From assembly GCA_016204645.1 (NCBI GenBank), contig JACQKI010000037.1:1-7649 (forward strand): a stretch of DNA of 7,649 nucleotides, written 5' to 3'. The DNA comes from Candidatus Kerfeldbacteria bacterium. Lineage in GTDB: Bacteria; Patescibacteriota; Patescibacteriia; SBBC01. Shown piece by piece: positions 1-5,322 of this stretch. Position 1 is the stretch's first letter. Each line of letters opens with the position of its first letter. Below the pieces are notes generated by a model. It had not been told where the DNA came from. It worked only from the letters and a program-made list of their open reading frames with translations, and ran no database searches. A program made the position numbers and the translations under genes.

Positions 1-536
1 ATGTTTTCCGCTTCATCCAGGGTTGATCCATATGGTTTTTCCACTAAGACGCGCGTCCAGCCGGTCGCCGGACTGCACGGCACGTTGAGGCGAACACCGG
101 CCAGACCTTGGAAAATGGATCCGTAGACGGACGGCTGGACTGCCAGGTAAAACAGTTTATTCGTGCACACGCCCCAGTCCATATCAATTCTTTCAAGCGT
201 GGCGTTCAGGGTCCGGTAAAATTCCGGTAATGAGAAATCACCCGAGACATAGTGAAACAGGTTGAGAAAAGTCTCATCCGGTAATCCCTGGCTTGCCGCC
301 CTGACCAAGGCTTCACGAACGTGAGCCTGGAACGCCTGGTCGTCCATGGTCTGACGTGAGGCGCCCAGGATCGCGACTTGATCAGGTAAGCTGCCGCTCG
401 TGAACAGGTGCTGCAAGGCTGGAACGAGTTTTCGGGCCATGAGGTCCCCGGTGGCCCCAAAGACGACGATGATCGTCGGCGGCCGACCACGCGCATCAGC
501 CTTGGGGAGCGGCAATCGTTTTTCGTGGGTTAGCAT
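1..536 (-). CDS. zwf: Glucose-6-phosphate 1-dehydrogenase, N-terminal part (gene runs off left edge)
   Basis: This is the first 178 codons of glucose-6-phosphate dehydrogenase, which oxidises glucose-6-phosphate to 6-phosphogluconolactone and makes NADPH in the oxidative pentose phosphate pathway (cytoplasm). Seen: after a polar leader of about 20 residues comes the nucleotide-binding strand and loop IIVVFGATGDLMARKL (residues 22-37), the family's GxxGDLxxRKL signature. KLFYLAVQPSVY follows, then RVLVEKPYGSTLDEAE (162-177), whose EKP lysine (K167) is a conserved substrate-site residue. The family is usually about 480-510 residues, so roughly a third is visible and the catalytic RIDHYLGKE region lies outside. 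The ATG at 534-536 starts 15 nt after the stop of the flavoprotein gene. No Shine-Dalgarno is evident, so translation probably depends on the upstream gene. Being last in an ArsR-headed operon suggests stress-induced NADPH supply. The family call is secure. Confidence 0.93.
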   Translation of the reverse strand, partial: MLTHEKRLPLPKADARGRPPTIIVVFGATGDLMARKLVPALQHLFTSGSLPDQVAILGASRQTMDDQAFQAHVREALVRAASQGLPDETFLNLFHYVSGDFSLPEFYRTLNATLERIDMDWGVCTNKLFYLAVQPSVYGSIFQGLAGVRLNVPCSPATGWTRVLVEKPYGSTLDEAEN

Positions 537-551
537 TGGGCGAAATGCAGA

Positions 552-1949
552 TTATACGGCGCCGCGAATCTTATCGCGGTGTGCCACGAGGCGTTCACTC
601 ACAAAGCTCACGGCCTCAGCCATAGTCGGGAAAGCGTGGATCATGGTCGCCAGGGTCGTGACGGGTACGCGGGCATGCATTGCCAAAGCAATCTCATGGA
701 TGACTTCGCCGGCTTGGCTGCCGACCATGTGGCCGCCGAGGATGTGGTCGGTCTGTCGGTCAACGACGAGCTTGATGAAGCCCTCAGTTTCATGGACCGT
801 CATCCCGCGACCCATGACGCGCAGGGGATAAGAAAAAGCCACTACGTCGAAGCCCTGTTCCCGGGCGGCGTCCTCGGTCAGGCCAACGCTGCCGATTTCC
901 GGCGAGGTGAACGTCGCCCGGGGGACAACGCGGTAGTCTGGTTTTTTCAGCTGATCGGGGTGCGTCAGGTTCCACCCGACGATGTCACCTTCGTAGGCAG
1001 CCACGTGGGTGAACAGCATCCGGCCAGCCACGTCGCCAGCTGCCCAGATGTGGGGCTGCGATGTCTGCAGGTAGTCGTTGAGGACGAGCTTGCCGCGTGC
1101 ATCGAGTTTGACACCAGCTTTTTCCAGATTGAGTCCAGAGATATCGGGTTTTCTTCCCGGCGCCACCAAGATTTCATCGACGGTGATTGCTTGCTGCTGT
1201 GTTCCCTGCTGAACAGTTAAAACTTTGCCGGCGCGAGCTTTCTCGACCTTCAGTACCTCAGCCTCAGTCAGGATATTCACACCCTGTTTTTTGAATGACT
1301 CAGTGATGGCGCTTGAGGTTTCGTGGTCTTCACGATCCAAAATGCGCTCGCCTTTTTGAATTAGCCAGACTTCTGAATGCAGCCGGATGAACAATTGGGC
1401 GTATTCGCAGCCGACAGCCCCGGCTCCGATGATGGCGATCCGTTTCGGCTGTTTTTTCAGCATGCTGGCATCGATGCTGTTGATATAACCGGCTTCTTTG
1501 AATCCTGGGATTGGCGGAATGAATGGGTCTGAACCGTTGGCCAGGACGAACTGTTTTGCACGGTAGGAATTCTTTCCAACCTTGATGGTCTGAGGATCAG
1601 CAAAGGACGCCTCACCTGTCAGGAGCGTGACCTCGTTCCGTTCGAGCATCCGTTCGAGCCGCGGTGAGCCAGTGAGTTTCTGGACAATCGCGTCTTTGAC
1701 CGCCATCATGGCTGGAAGTGATGCTTGTGGATCGCGAAGCGTGATACCAAACTCTTCGGCCCGCTCGGCTAAGGACAGGATTTCAGCTGCCCGGAGCAAG
1801 GCTTTCGAAGGCAGACAGGCAAAGTTCGGACATTCGCCGCCGAGTTTGTGTTTTTCCACCAGCGCGACGGTCAAGCCGAATGAACGGGCTTTCAGCGCAG
1901 CCACGAAGCCAGCCGAGCCTCCGCCGATGACGATCAGGTCGAAGTTCAT
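552..1949 (-). CDS. FAD-dependent pyridine nucleotide-disulfide oxidoreductase (MerA/Lpd-like)
   Basis: This 465-residue cytoplasmic class I disulfide reductase shows the family's full architecture. The FAD-binding GGGSAG is at residues 9-14. The redox disulfide is in GGECPNFACLPSKAL (C40 and C45). The NAD(P)-binding GAGAVG is at 175-180. The second FAD motif WAAGDVAG is at 302-309. The dimerisation domain ends with HAFPTMAE, supplying the His/Glu pair H438/E445. At the end of the second NAD(P)-fold strand, where NADH enzymes usually carry Glu, there is Gln198-Lys199, which hints at NADPH use (inference). It lacks the N-terminal HMA domain and C-terminal Cys pair of true mercuric reductases, and F43-A44 replaces the usual x-Gly before the second redox Cys. 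The substrate is therefore unknown: a low-molecular-weight disulfide, a small CxxC protein or a metal are all possible. Start: ATG at 1947-1949 with AAGGAAA at 1955-1961. It sits between a CPVC protein and zwf. Confidence 0.93.
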   Translation of the reverse strand: MNFDLIVIGGGSAGFVAALKARSFGLTVALVEKHKLGGECPNFACLPSKALLRAAEILSLAERAEEFGITLRDPQASLPAMMAVKDAIVQKLTGSPRLERMLERNEVTLLTGEASFADPQTIKVGKNSYRAKQFVLANGSDPFIPPIPGFKEAGYINSIDASMLKKQPKRIAIIGAGAVGCEYAQLFIRLHSEVWLIQKGERILDREDHETSSAITESFKKQGVNILTEAEVLKVEKARAGKVLTVQQGTQQQAITVDEILVAPGRKPDISGLNLEKAGVKLDARGKLVLNDYLQTSQPHIWAAGDVAGRMLFTHVAAYEGDIVGWNLTHPDQLKKPDYRVVPRATFTSPEIGSVGLTEDAAREQGFDVVAFSYPLRVMGRGMTVHETEGFIKLVVDRQTDHILGGHMVGSQAGEVIHEIALAMHARVPVTTLATMIHAFPTMAEAVSFVSERLVAHRDKIRGAV

Positions 1950-1975
1950 GGGTGTTTCCTTATTGCTAAGTTCAC

Positions 1976-2009
1976 GGAGAGGCCACGAATCATAGTTCGT
2001 GGTTCCTCC
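1976..2009 (-). other. Intergenic RNA hairpin before the oxidoreductase gene
   Basis: A perfect 7-bp stem (CCACGAA/TTCGTGG, 6-nt loop) is extended past a 2x2 internal loop by a further 5 pairs (GGAGG with TCTCC, one G-U). It begins 7 nt after the stop of the 47-residue CPVC protein gene and ends 26 nt before the oxidoreductase ATG, leaving that gene's AAGGAAA ribosome site free. There is no T-run after it on the transcribed strand, so a plain intrinsic terminator is unlikely. An mRNA-stabilising, processing or expression-balancing element inside the operon is a better guess. Confidence 0.5.
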
Positions 2010-2015
2010 CTGGAC

Positions 2016-2159
2016 TTAGTGGCTGTGACCTTCGTGACCTTTCATTTTTTCCATTTTCTCGACTGCTTCCTTATGCGGCTGATCGCCTTCATCGGCGCGC
2101 TTCATGGAGTGCTGATCGACATCATCCACATCGTCGTTGCAGACTGGGCACTGCGGCAT
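2016..2159 (-). CDS. Small (47 aa) CPVC / His-tail putative metal-binding protein
   Basis: A 47-residue reading frame too short for most gene callers. It opens with MPQCPVCNDDVDDVDQHSMK, giving a CxxC knuckle (C4, C7) followed by an acidic patch and H17. It continues through a Lys/Glu/Met-rich helix (about residues 30-40) and ends in the His-rich tail GHEGHSH (H42, H45, H47). That Cys/His composition suggests a small soluble cytoplasmic metal-binding or metal-handing protein; this is inferred from composition, as I recognise no named family. Evidence that it is a gene: its ATG at 2157-2159 is 1 nt past the ArsR stop, and a strong AAGGGGGTGA ribosome site at 2165-2174 sits 5 nt before it, built into the last codons of arsR, so the two are translationally coupled. 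The next gene is the disulfide reductase, a plausible partner. Confidence 0.8.
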   Translation of the reverse strand: MPQCPVCNDDVDDVDQHSMKRADEGDQPHKEAVEKMEKMKGHEGHSH

Positions 2160-2160
2160 G

Positions 2161-2493
2161 CTACTCACCCCCTTTCCTGGTAAGAAGATTCATAACCATG
2201 TGTTCGATTCGGGCGCTAGCCAGGCGTGGGCATTGCATCTGACCCATCCGTTCGACCGTCACCACACCTGCCTGGCGTAGGATGCGGAGGTGGTGGGAAA
2301 CGAGCGGTTGAGAAATATCCAGGAGTTCTGTCAGATCGGTGACGCACAGATCTTGCTTCCAGCACAACAGAGCGACGATCCGCAGCCGCAGTGGATCACC
2401 GAGCGCGGAAAAAAACTGGCTCGGGCCGTCGGCCTTAAGCCTCGACAGCGCCCGACGCAGGGAAGTGGCTTCTTTTGGCCTGGTTAGTAACAT
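2161..2493 (-). CDS. ArsR/SmtB-family transcriptional repressor (copy 1)
   Basis: A 110-residue winged-helix regulator, the usual ArsR/SmtB length. Seen: FFSALGDPLRLRIVALL (residues 27-43), the characteristic helix leading to the fold; DLCVTDLTELLDISQPLVSHHLRIL (49-72), covering the helix-turn-helix; then the wing with GQMQCPRLA (84-92). Family members typically bind operators as dimers and release them on binding metal or on thiol modification. The classical arsenic site (ELCVCDLC) is not intact: only the first cysteine (C50) is kept, with Thr at the next position. C44 and C88 are other candidate ligands, and C88 stands where many relatives have Tyr. It heads an operon with the CPVC protein, the disulfide reductase and zwf. 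Its promoter carries an inverted repeat over the start site, pointing to autorepression. The inducer cannot be named from sequence. Confidence 0.93.
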   Translation of the reverse strand: MLLTRPKEATSLRRALSRLKADGPSQFFSALGDPLRLRIVALLCWKQDLCVTDLTELLDISQPLVSHHLRILRQAGVVTVERMGQMQCPRLASARIEHMVMNLLTRKGGE

Positions 2494-2496
2494 CTT

Positions 2497-2524
2497 ATAT
2501 TAATATATGTAGATATATTTATAT
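2497..2524 (-). promoter_or_regulatory. Operator-like 12-4-12 inverted repeat for ArsR copy 1
   Basis: Two 12-nt arms, ATATAAATATAT and ATATATTAATAT on the coding strand, are separated by CTAC and complementary at 11 of 12 positions. The dyad spans the expected transcription start, touches the last bases of the -10 box and ends 3 nt before the arsR ATG. A long AT-rich dyad at the start site is typical of ArsR/SmtB operators, so autorepression by the first gene is inferred. AT-richness makes some self-complementarity expected by chance; the position and arm length support function. Confidence 0.7.
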
Positions 2525-2551
2525 AATAGACGGCCTAGAAATTCTTGTCAA
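2523..2551 (-). promoter_or_regulatory. Sigma70-type promoter of the arsR1-oxidoreductase-zwf operon
   Basis: A perfect -35 box TTGACA (2546-2551) is followed by a 17-nt spacer and a -10 box TATTAT (2523-2528), close to ideal for housekeeping sigma. The start is predicted near 2516, giving a leader of about 23 nt to the ATG at 2493 with no clear Shine-Dalgarno. The upstream context CCTCTTGACA is shared exactly with the promoter of the second arsR operon. Confidence 0.82.
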
Positions 2552-2571
2552 GAGGTCATATAGTTCGACCC

Positions 2572-2580
2572 TGTGGATAA
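2572..2580 (-). other. Single consensus DnaA-box-like 9-mer
   Basis: TTATCCACA, the strict DnaA-box consensus, occurs on the minus strand about 20 nt upstream of the -35 box of the arsR1 operon and partly inside the 3' arm of the neighbouring hairpin. I saw no second exact copy in the window, so this is not an origin. It is either a lone DnaA regulatory site or a chance match. Confidence 0.25.
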
Positions 2581-2620
2581 CGAAAACAGCCGACGCGGTG
2601 GATTCAGGCTGTTCTCGCTA
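2578..2620 (-). terminator. Long hairpin after the Cys-rich gene, possible terminator
   Basis: Arms TAGCGAGAACAGCC and GGCTGTTTTCGTTA pair over 14 positions (two G-U) around a 15-nt loop. It begins 9 nt past the stop of the 58-residue gene at 2630-2806 and lies before the next promoter, where a transcription end for the thioredoxin/CcdA operon is expected. The 3' arm is T-rich, but no long U-tract follows, so intrinsic termination is uncertain; it could instead be a 3'-end stabilising stem. Confidence 0.5.
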
Positions 2621-2629
2621 AAGCTTCGT

Positions 2630-2806
2630 TTAGGCGCAGGTGCACTGTACGACCGCCTGGCCGCACGGACCGCAGCGCGGCATGCAATAGCGATCAGAGC
2701 TTTCGTGCACGTGGCGATCGTCGTGCGCAGTTGAAACGGCCCCGTAGATAGCGCACTTCCAACCGTCGGCGGCTTGCCCGCACTTCGGGCACTTCATGGT
2801 ATCCAT
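2630..2806 (-). CDS. Small (58 aa) Cys/His-rich metal-binding protein, metallothionein-like
   Basis: A short reading frame with eight cysteines (C6, C9, C18, C41, C45, C48, C55, C57) and three clustered histidines (H28, H32, H34). In order: a zinc-knuckle KCPKCG (5-10); WKCAIYGA (16-23), which looks like a second CxxC knuckle whose second Cys is Tyr21; a His patch (HDDRHVH, 28-34); then YCMPRCGPCG (40-49) and a CTC end (55-57). The composition suggests a cytoplasmic protein binding Zn(II), Cu(I) or similar metals, like a bacterial metallothionein or a rubredoxin-type Zn ribbon. That is inferred; I cannot name a family. Support for expression: a strong GGGGGTGG ribosome site at 2811-2818, 4 nt before the ATG at 2804-2806, and its place as last gene of the ArsR-CcdA-thioredoxin operon, 35 nt after the DUF3179 gene. 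Confidence 0.83.
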   Translation of the reverse strand: MDTMKCPKCGQAADGWKCAIYGAVSTAHDDRHVHESSDRYCMPRCGPCGQAVVQCTCA

Positions 2807-2841
2807 CCGCCCACCCCCGTTCGCGTAATCACGTATCTAGC

Positions 2842-3786
2842 TTAATACAATTCAGTGGCGGGATGAAAGGTGACCCAGGCGAACCAAAAGGCATGGACGG
2901 GCACGACCGCCTGGTCAGTGCTCAGGTCGGTGATGACAATCGCTTCGCCGTCGGCCGTGAGGCGGAGCTTCCGGCCGGCGAATTCGTCCGTGACATCCTT
3001 AGCTTGTTGAACTTTCTCCACCGGGTAGGCCTTGAATTGGCCGTCGATGGCAATGCCGAGGATGCGGGTTTTTGCCTGTAATCGAGCATCGCGCGTGTTG
3101 ACCGGAAAATAGATTTGGTCGTTGGTGTCGTAATCGCCGTACGGCGACCGCTGGTAGTCGCGGGAAAAACCAGTATCCGTCGAGAGGACTTGGCCGTCTC
3201 GGTGCCGTTGCCGAAATTCATCCCAGGTGATGTTCGGAGCATCGATCAGGCGAAGCTGTGTCCCGACCAGCGGACCGACGACGGCCCGCCCTTCAATCTG
3301 CGCCCACAGCGATTCAGTCCGGCGATCGTACATCAACAAATCGGACTGGTAGAGTTTGCCGGAGACACCGAACTCAACCGCTTGACCTTCCACCCGACGA
3401 TCGAAGACCAATCCGGTGCCGCACAGCGGGCAGTAGGTCACGGCCACGGGTAGGCCGTCAACGGTGTCGTTGACGATCTCGTGCCAGACTACGATCTGGA
3501 AGGGGTAAAATCGGCTGGTCTGGCCGATCGTCAGGCTGATCCCCAAACCTTCGGACTGGTAGCTCCCGGCTGCCTCGGCCTCAGCCACCGTGATGAAGTT
3601 CGGATGATCAATCGAGGGAATGCCGTCCTTGCCCGGACCGCCCTCAACAATGTCGGCGATCGGAATGAGCGCCGTCACGTTGGCGTTCGAGGGAATGGAT
3701 AATCGACGTTGCCAGAGTTTCGGTCCCCACATTGCCGCGACTACACCGGCCACAACCACCAGCGCGATGATCCAGCGAACTGTCAT
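2842..3786 (-). CDS. DUF3179 domain-containing exported/membrane-anchored protein
   Basis: A 314-residue protein of the DUF3179 family, whose biochemical function is unknown to me. Seen: an N-terminal hydrophobic segment (residues 5-20) followed by Trp/Arg-rich residues, consistent with a signal anchor that places the rest outside the cytoplasm; FQIVVWHEIVND (96-107); the family hallmark VTYCPLCGTGLVF (116-128) with C119 and C122; FGVSGKLYQSDLLMYDR (139-155); TESLWAQIEG (157-166); and LSTDTGFSRDY (201-211). The CPLC motif could form a disulfide or bind a metal. Its ATG overlaps the stop of the membrane-anchored thioredoxin gene by 4 nt, and CcdA is one gene further upstream, so it is a natural candidate client of an extracytoplasmic thiol-reducing pathway (inference). 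Length and motifs look complete. Confidence 0.88.
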   Translation of the reverse strand: MTVRWIIALVVVAGVVAAMWGPKLWQRRLSIPSNANVTALIPIADIVEGGPGKDGIPSIDHPNFITVAEAEAAGSYQSEGLGISLTIGQTSRFYPFQIVVWHEIVNDTVDGLPVAVTYCPLCGTGLVFDRRVEGQAVEFGVSGKLYQSDLLMYDRRTESLWAQIEGRAVVGPLVGTQLRLIDAPNITWDEFRQRHRDGQVLSTDTGFSRDYQRSPYGDYDTNDQIYFPVNTRDARLQAKTRILGIAIDGQFKAYPVEKVQQAKDVTDEFAGRKLRLTADGEAIVITDLSTDQAVVPVHAFWFAWVTFHPATELY

Positions 3787-4247
3787 GATCTTTGAATAAT
3801 GAATGATTCAAACTGACTCTCTGAAAGATATCCAACCCGAGTAGAAATTGTTTTACCGTTTTCGTCGAGGAGGACAAATGTCGGCGTCCCTCGAACTGCG
3901 TACTGTCGGGCCAAGCCTGGTTCACGGTCAACATCCCGTTCGGTAATGACCACCTGGTCAGCGTGCTGCTCGACCACTTTCTGGACGTAGGGGCTCATTG
4001 ACTTACAAATCTGACACCAGGTAGCCGAGAACCACAGCACGGTTTTCTTGCCGGGATTGACCAGGCTGGCAGTCACGACCGGCGACGGTTTCAAGTAGAT
4101 TGCCGCGCCAGAACCGCCGACCGCGCGGTCAACCGGGTTCGTGCCCTTGTGGCCGAGCGCGACTAAGCCCCAGGCTAGCAAGCTGATTACGGTCACCACT
4201 GCCGCAATCAACAGAACGTTTTTTGATGCGGGTCGTGGTTGGGCCAT
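3783..4247 (-). CDS. Membrane-anchored thioredoxin-like protein
   Basis: A 154-residue protein with a basic N-terminus, one transmembrane helix (about 10-31) and an extracytoplasmic thioredoxin fold. The active site is WFSATWCQICK with C78 and C81; the dipeptide is Gln-Ile rather than Gly-Pro. The conserved cis-proline lies in GTPT (P122), preceded by the central strand VITERDVDRE. The CQIC redox pair suggests a specialised partner, such as a CcdA-driven reductant for exported thiols, rather than general thioredoxin. It begins 9 nt after ccdA and its TGA overlaps the ATG of the DUF3179 gene by 4 nt, so CcdA (donor), this protein (carrier) and DUF3179 (possible acceptor) are made together. No strong Shine-Dalgarno is visible; coupling to ccdA translation is likely. 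The direction of electron flow is inferred. Confidence 0.9.
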   Translation of the reverse strand: MAQPRPASKNVLLIAAVVTVISLLAWGLVALGHKGTNPVDRAVGGSGAAIYLKPSPVVTASLVNPGKKTVLWFSATWCQICKSMSPYVQKVVEQHADQVVITERDVDREPGLARQYAVRGTPTFVLLDENGKTISTRVGYLSESQFESFIIQRS

Positions 4248-4256
4248 GCGAAGAGT

Positions 4257-5003
4257 TTATAACGCTGGTTGAAACTTGGTGACGCTCAGGATCCAGGTGG
4301 TCAGCTGCCCGTACTTCCCGACGACCATGAATACACCGATCGTCATCAGCAGGGCGCCGGCTACGCGTTGGGCGTAGATCGTCACCTGGCTGAATCGACG
4401 CAACCAAGCAAACAGGCGATCGAGAAAAAAACTGATGATTAGAAAGGGGAAGGCAATGCCAAGTCCGAAGACGAAGAGCAACAAGCTGCCGGTTCCGGCG
4501 GTGCTCGAGGCCGCGGCCAAGGTGAGTATCGTTCCGAGGACCGGGCCGATGCACGGCGTCCAGGCAAAGGCGAACGTCAACCCAAGCAGAAAAGCGTTGA
4601 GACCTTGGTACTTCGTGCGATGAGCGCTCAGGTGAAACTTTGCTTCACCGCTGAGGAGGACAAACCGCTGAAAGGCGCCGAGCAGAAAAAGCCCGAACAA
4701 GATAAAGAGCACGCCGCCGAGCTGGAGAAAAATCTGGCGATGAACAAGCAGGTTCCGGCTGATGCTCCCGGCGCCGGCACCGAGGGCCGTAAAGACGATC
4801 AGAAAGCCGGCGATGAATAGCAGGCTGTGGCTGACGGTCCGGATTCGCCAACCCGGCTGTTTCGCGGCCTGTTCGCGTATCGACGTCCCGCCGAAGTAGC
4901 CGAGGTAGGCGGGAATCAGTGGAAAGAAGCAAGGGGACAAGAATGCTACCAGGCCGCCGGCAAACGCGAGCAGAAGACTTGGCTGGCTAAGCTCAGACGG
5001 CAT
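4257..5003 (-). CDS. ccdA: CcdA-type cytochrome c biogenesis / thiol-disulfide transporter
   Basis: A 248-residue integral membrane protein with about six hydrophobic helices and the two half-repeats of the CcdA/DsbD family. The first half carries GGLVAFLSPCFFPLIPAYLGY (16-36) with redox C25; the second carries FAFAWTPCIGPVLGTIL (144-160) with redox C151. Family members carry electrons from cytoplasmic thioredoxin across the membrane to extracytoplasmic thioredoxin-fold proteins. There is no fused DsbD alpha or gamma domain, so partner proteins are needed; both neighbouring genes encode CxxC thioredoxin-fold proteins, one soluble and one membrane-anchored. The ATG at 5001-5003 lies inside the end of the preceding gene (11-nt overlap) and has no good ribosome site, implying translational coupling. 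No haem-handling genes are visible, so a thiol-redox or metal-resistance role is more likely than cytochrome c maturation. Confidence 0.93.
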   Translation of the reverse strand: MPSELSQPSLLLAFAGGLVAFLSPCFFPLIPAYLGYFGGTSIREQAAKQPGWRIRTVSHSLLFIAGFLIVFTALGAGAGSISRNLLVHRQIFLQLGGVLFILFGLFLLGAFQRFVLLSGEAKFHLSAHRTKYQGLNAFLLGLTFAFAWTPCIGPVLGTILTLAAASSTAGTGSLLLFVFGLGIAFPFLIISFFLDRLFAWLRRFSQVTIYAQRVAGALLMTIGVFMVVGKYGQLTTWILSVTKFQPAL

Positions 5004-5322
5004 GCAGACAGGGGGAGAATGATTGCCGGTTGAGGGCTTTGACCAGCGCCTGCCTGAAACAACTGGCCTCTGGCACGACGCCTTGACTCAGGACGCGACC
5101 GTTGATGGTCACGATCGGCGGATGCCAACCGCCCCGCCACAGTACTTTCCAGAAACACAGCCACCAGGGCCGGATAGTCAGACGGACGCGGCCGGCTGGA
5201 AACTGGGCAATGAGATGCTGCGCCAGGTGAATCGTCGTATCGCACTCCTGGCAGGCCGAACTCGGGATGGTAAAGAATCCTTGCGTGCCGGTATAACGAA
5301 ATATAGTCACCCGGGTGTTCAT
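4993..5322 (-). CDS. Small thioredoxin/glutaredoxin-fold CxxC protein
   Basis: A 109-residue protein without a signal peptide or obvious membrane helix, so probably cytoplasmic. It begins with a beta strand (VTIFRY), then a CxxC pair in SSACQECDTT (C24, C27), as in thioredoxin-fold redox proteins. The later stretch GGWHPPIVTINGRVLSQGVVP (64-84) resembles the cis-Pro and strand/hairpin region of small redox-active disulfide proteins. It has further cysteines at C56, C88 and C105, so extra disulfide or metal chemistry is possible. It overlaps the ArsR stop by 4 nt (ATGA) and ccdA by 11 nt. The context suggests it hands electrons to CcdA from a cytoplasmic reductase, or senses or binds thiophilic metal. 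Fold assignment is moderate; function is inferred. Confidence 0.75.
   Translation of the reverse strand: MNTRVTIFRYTGTQGFFTIPSSACQECDTTIHLAQHLIAQFPAGRVRLTIRPWWLCFWKVLWRGGWHPPIVTINGRVLSQGVVPEASCFRQALVKALNRQSFSPCLHAV

Noticed and set aside
206..496. Minus-strand frame of 96 codons at the left end
   Set aside because: It is out of frame with the clear Zwf N-terminus (FGATGDL, EKPYG) that covers the same bases.
400..831. Plus-strand frame of 143 codons across the zwf/oxidoreductase junction
   Set aside because: It is antisense to two real genes and its low-complexity translation shows no domain.
579..1220. Plus-strand open frame of 213 codons
   Set aside because: It is antisense to the well-supported FAD oxidoreductase, and its translation shows no recognisable domain.
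552..1949. Annotation as mercuric reductase (merA)
   Set aside because: It lacks the C-terminal Cys pair and HMA domain, and no merT, merP or merR is seen nearby; a general disulfide oxidoreductase call is safer.
4257..5003. Cytochrome c maturation locus
   Set aside because: No haem lyase, CcsB/ResB-like or c-type CxxCH protein is visible; the ArsR and metal context favours a thiol-redox role.
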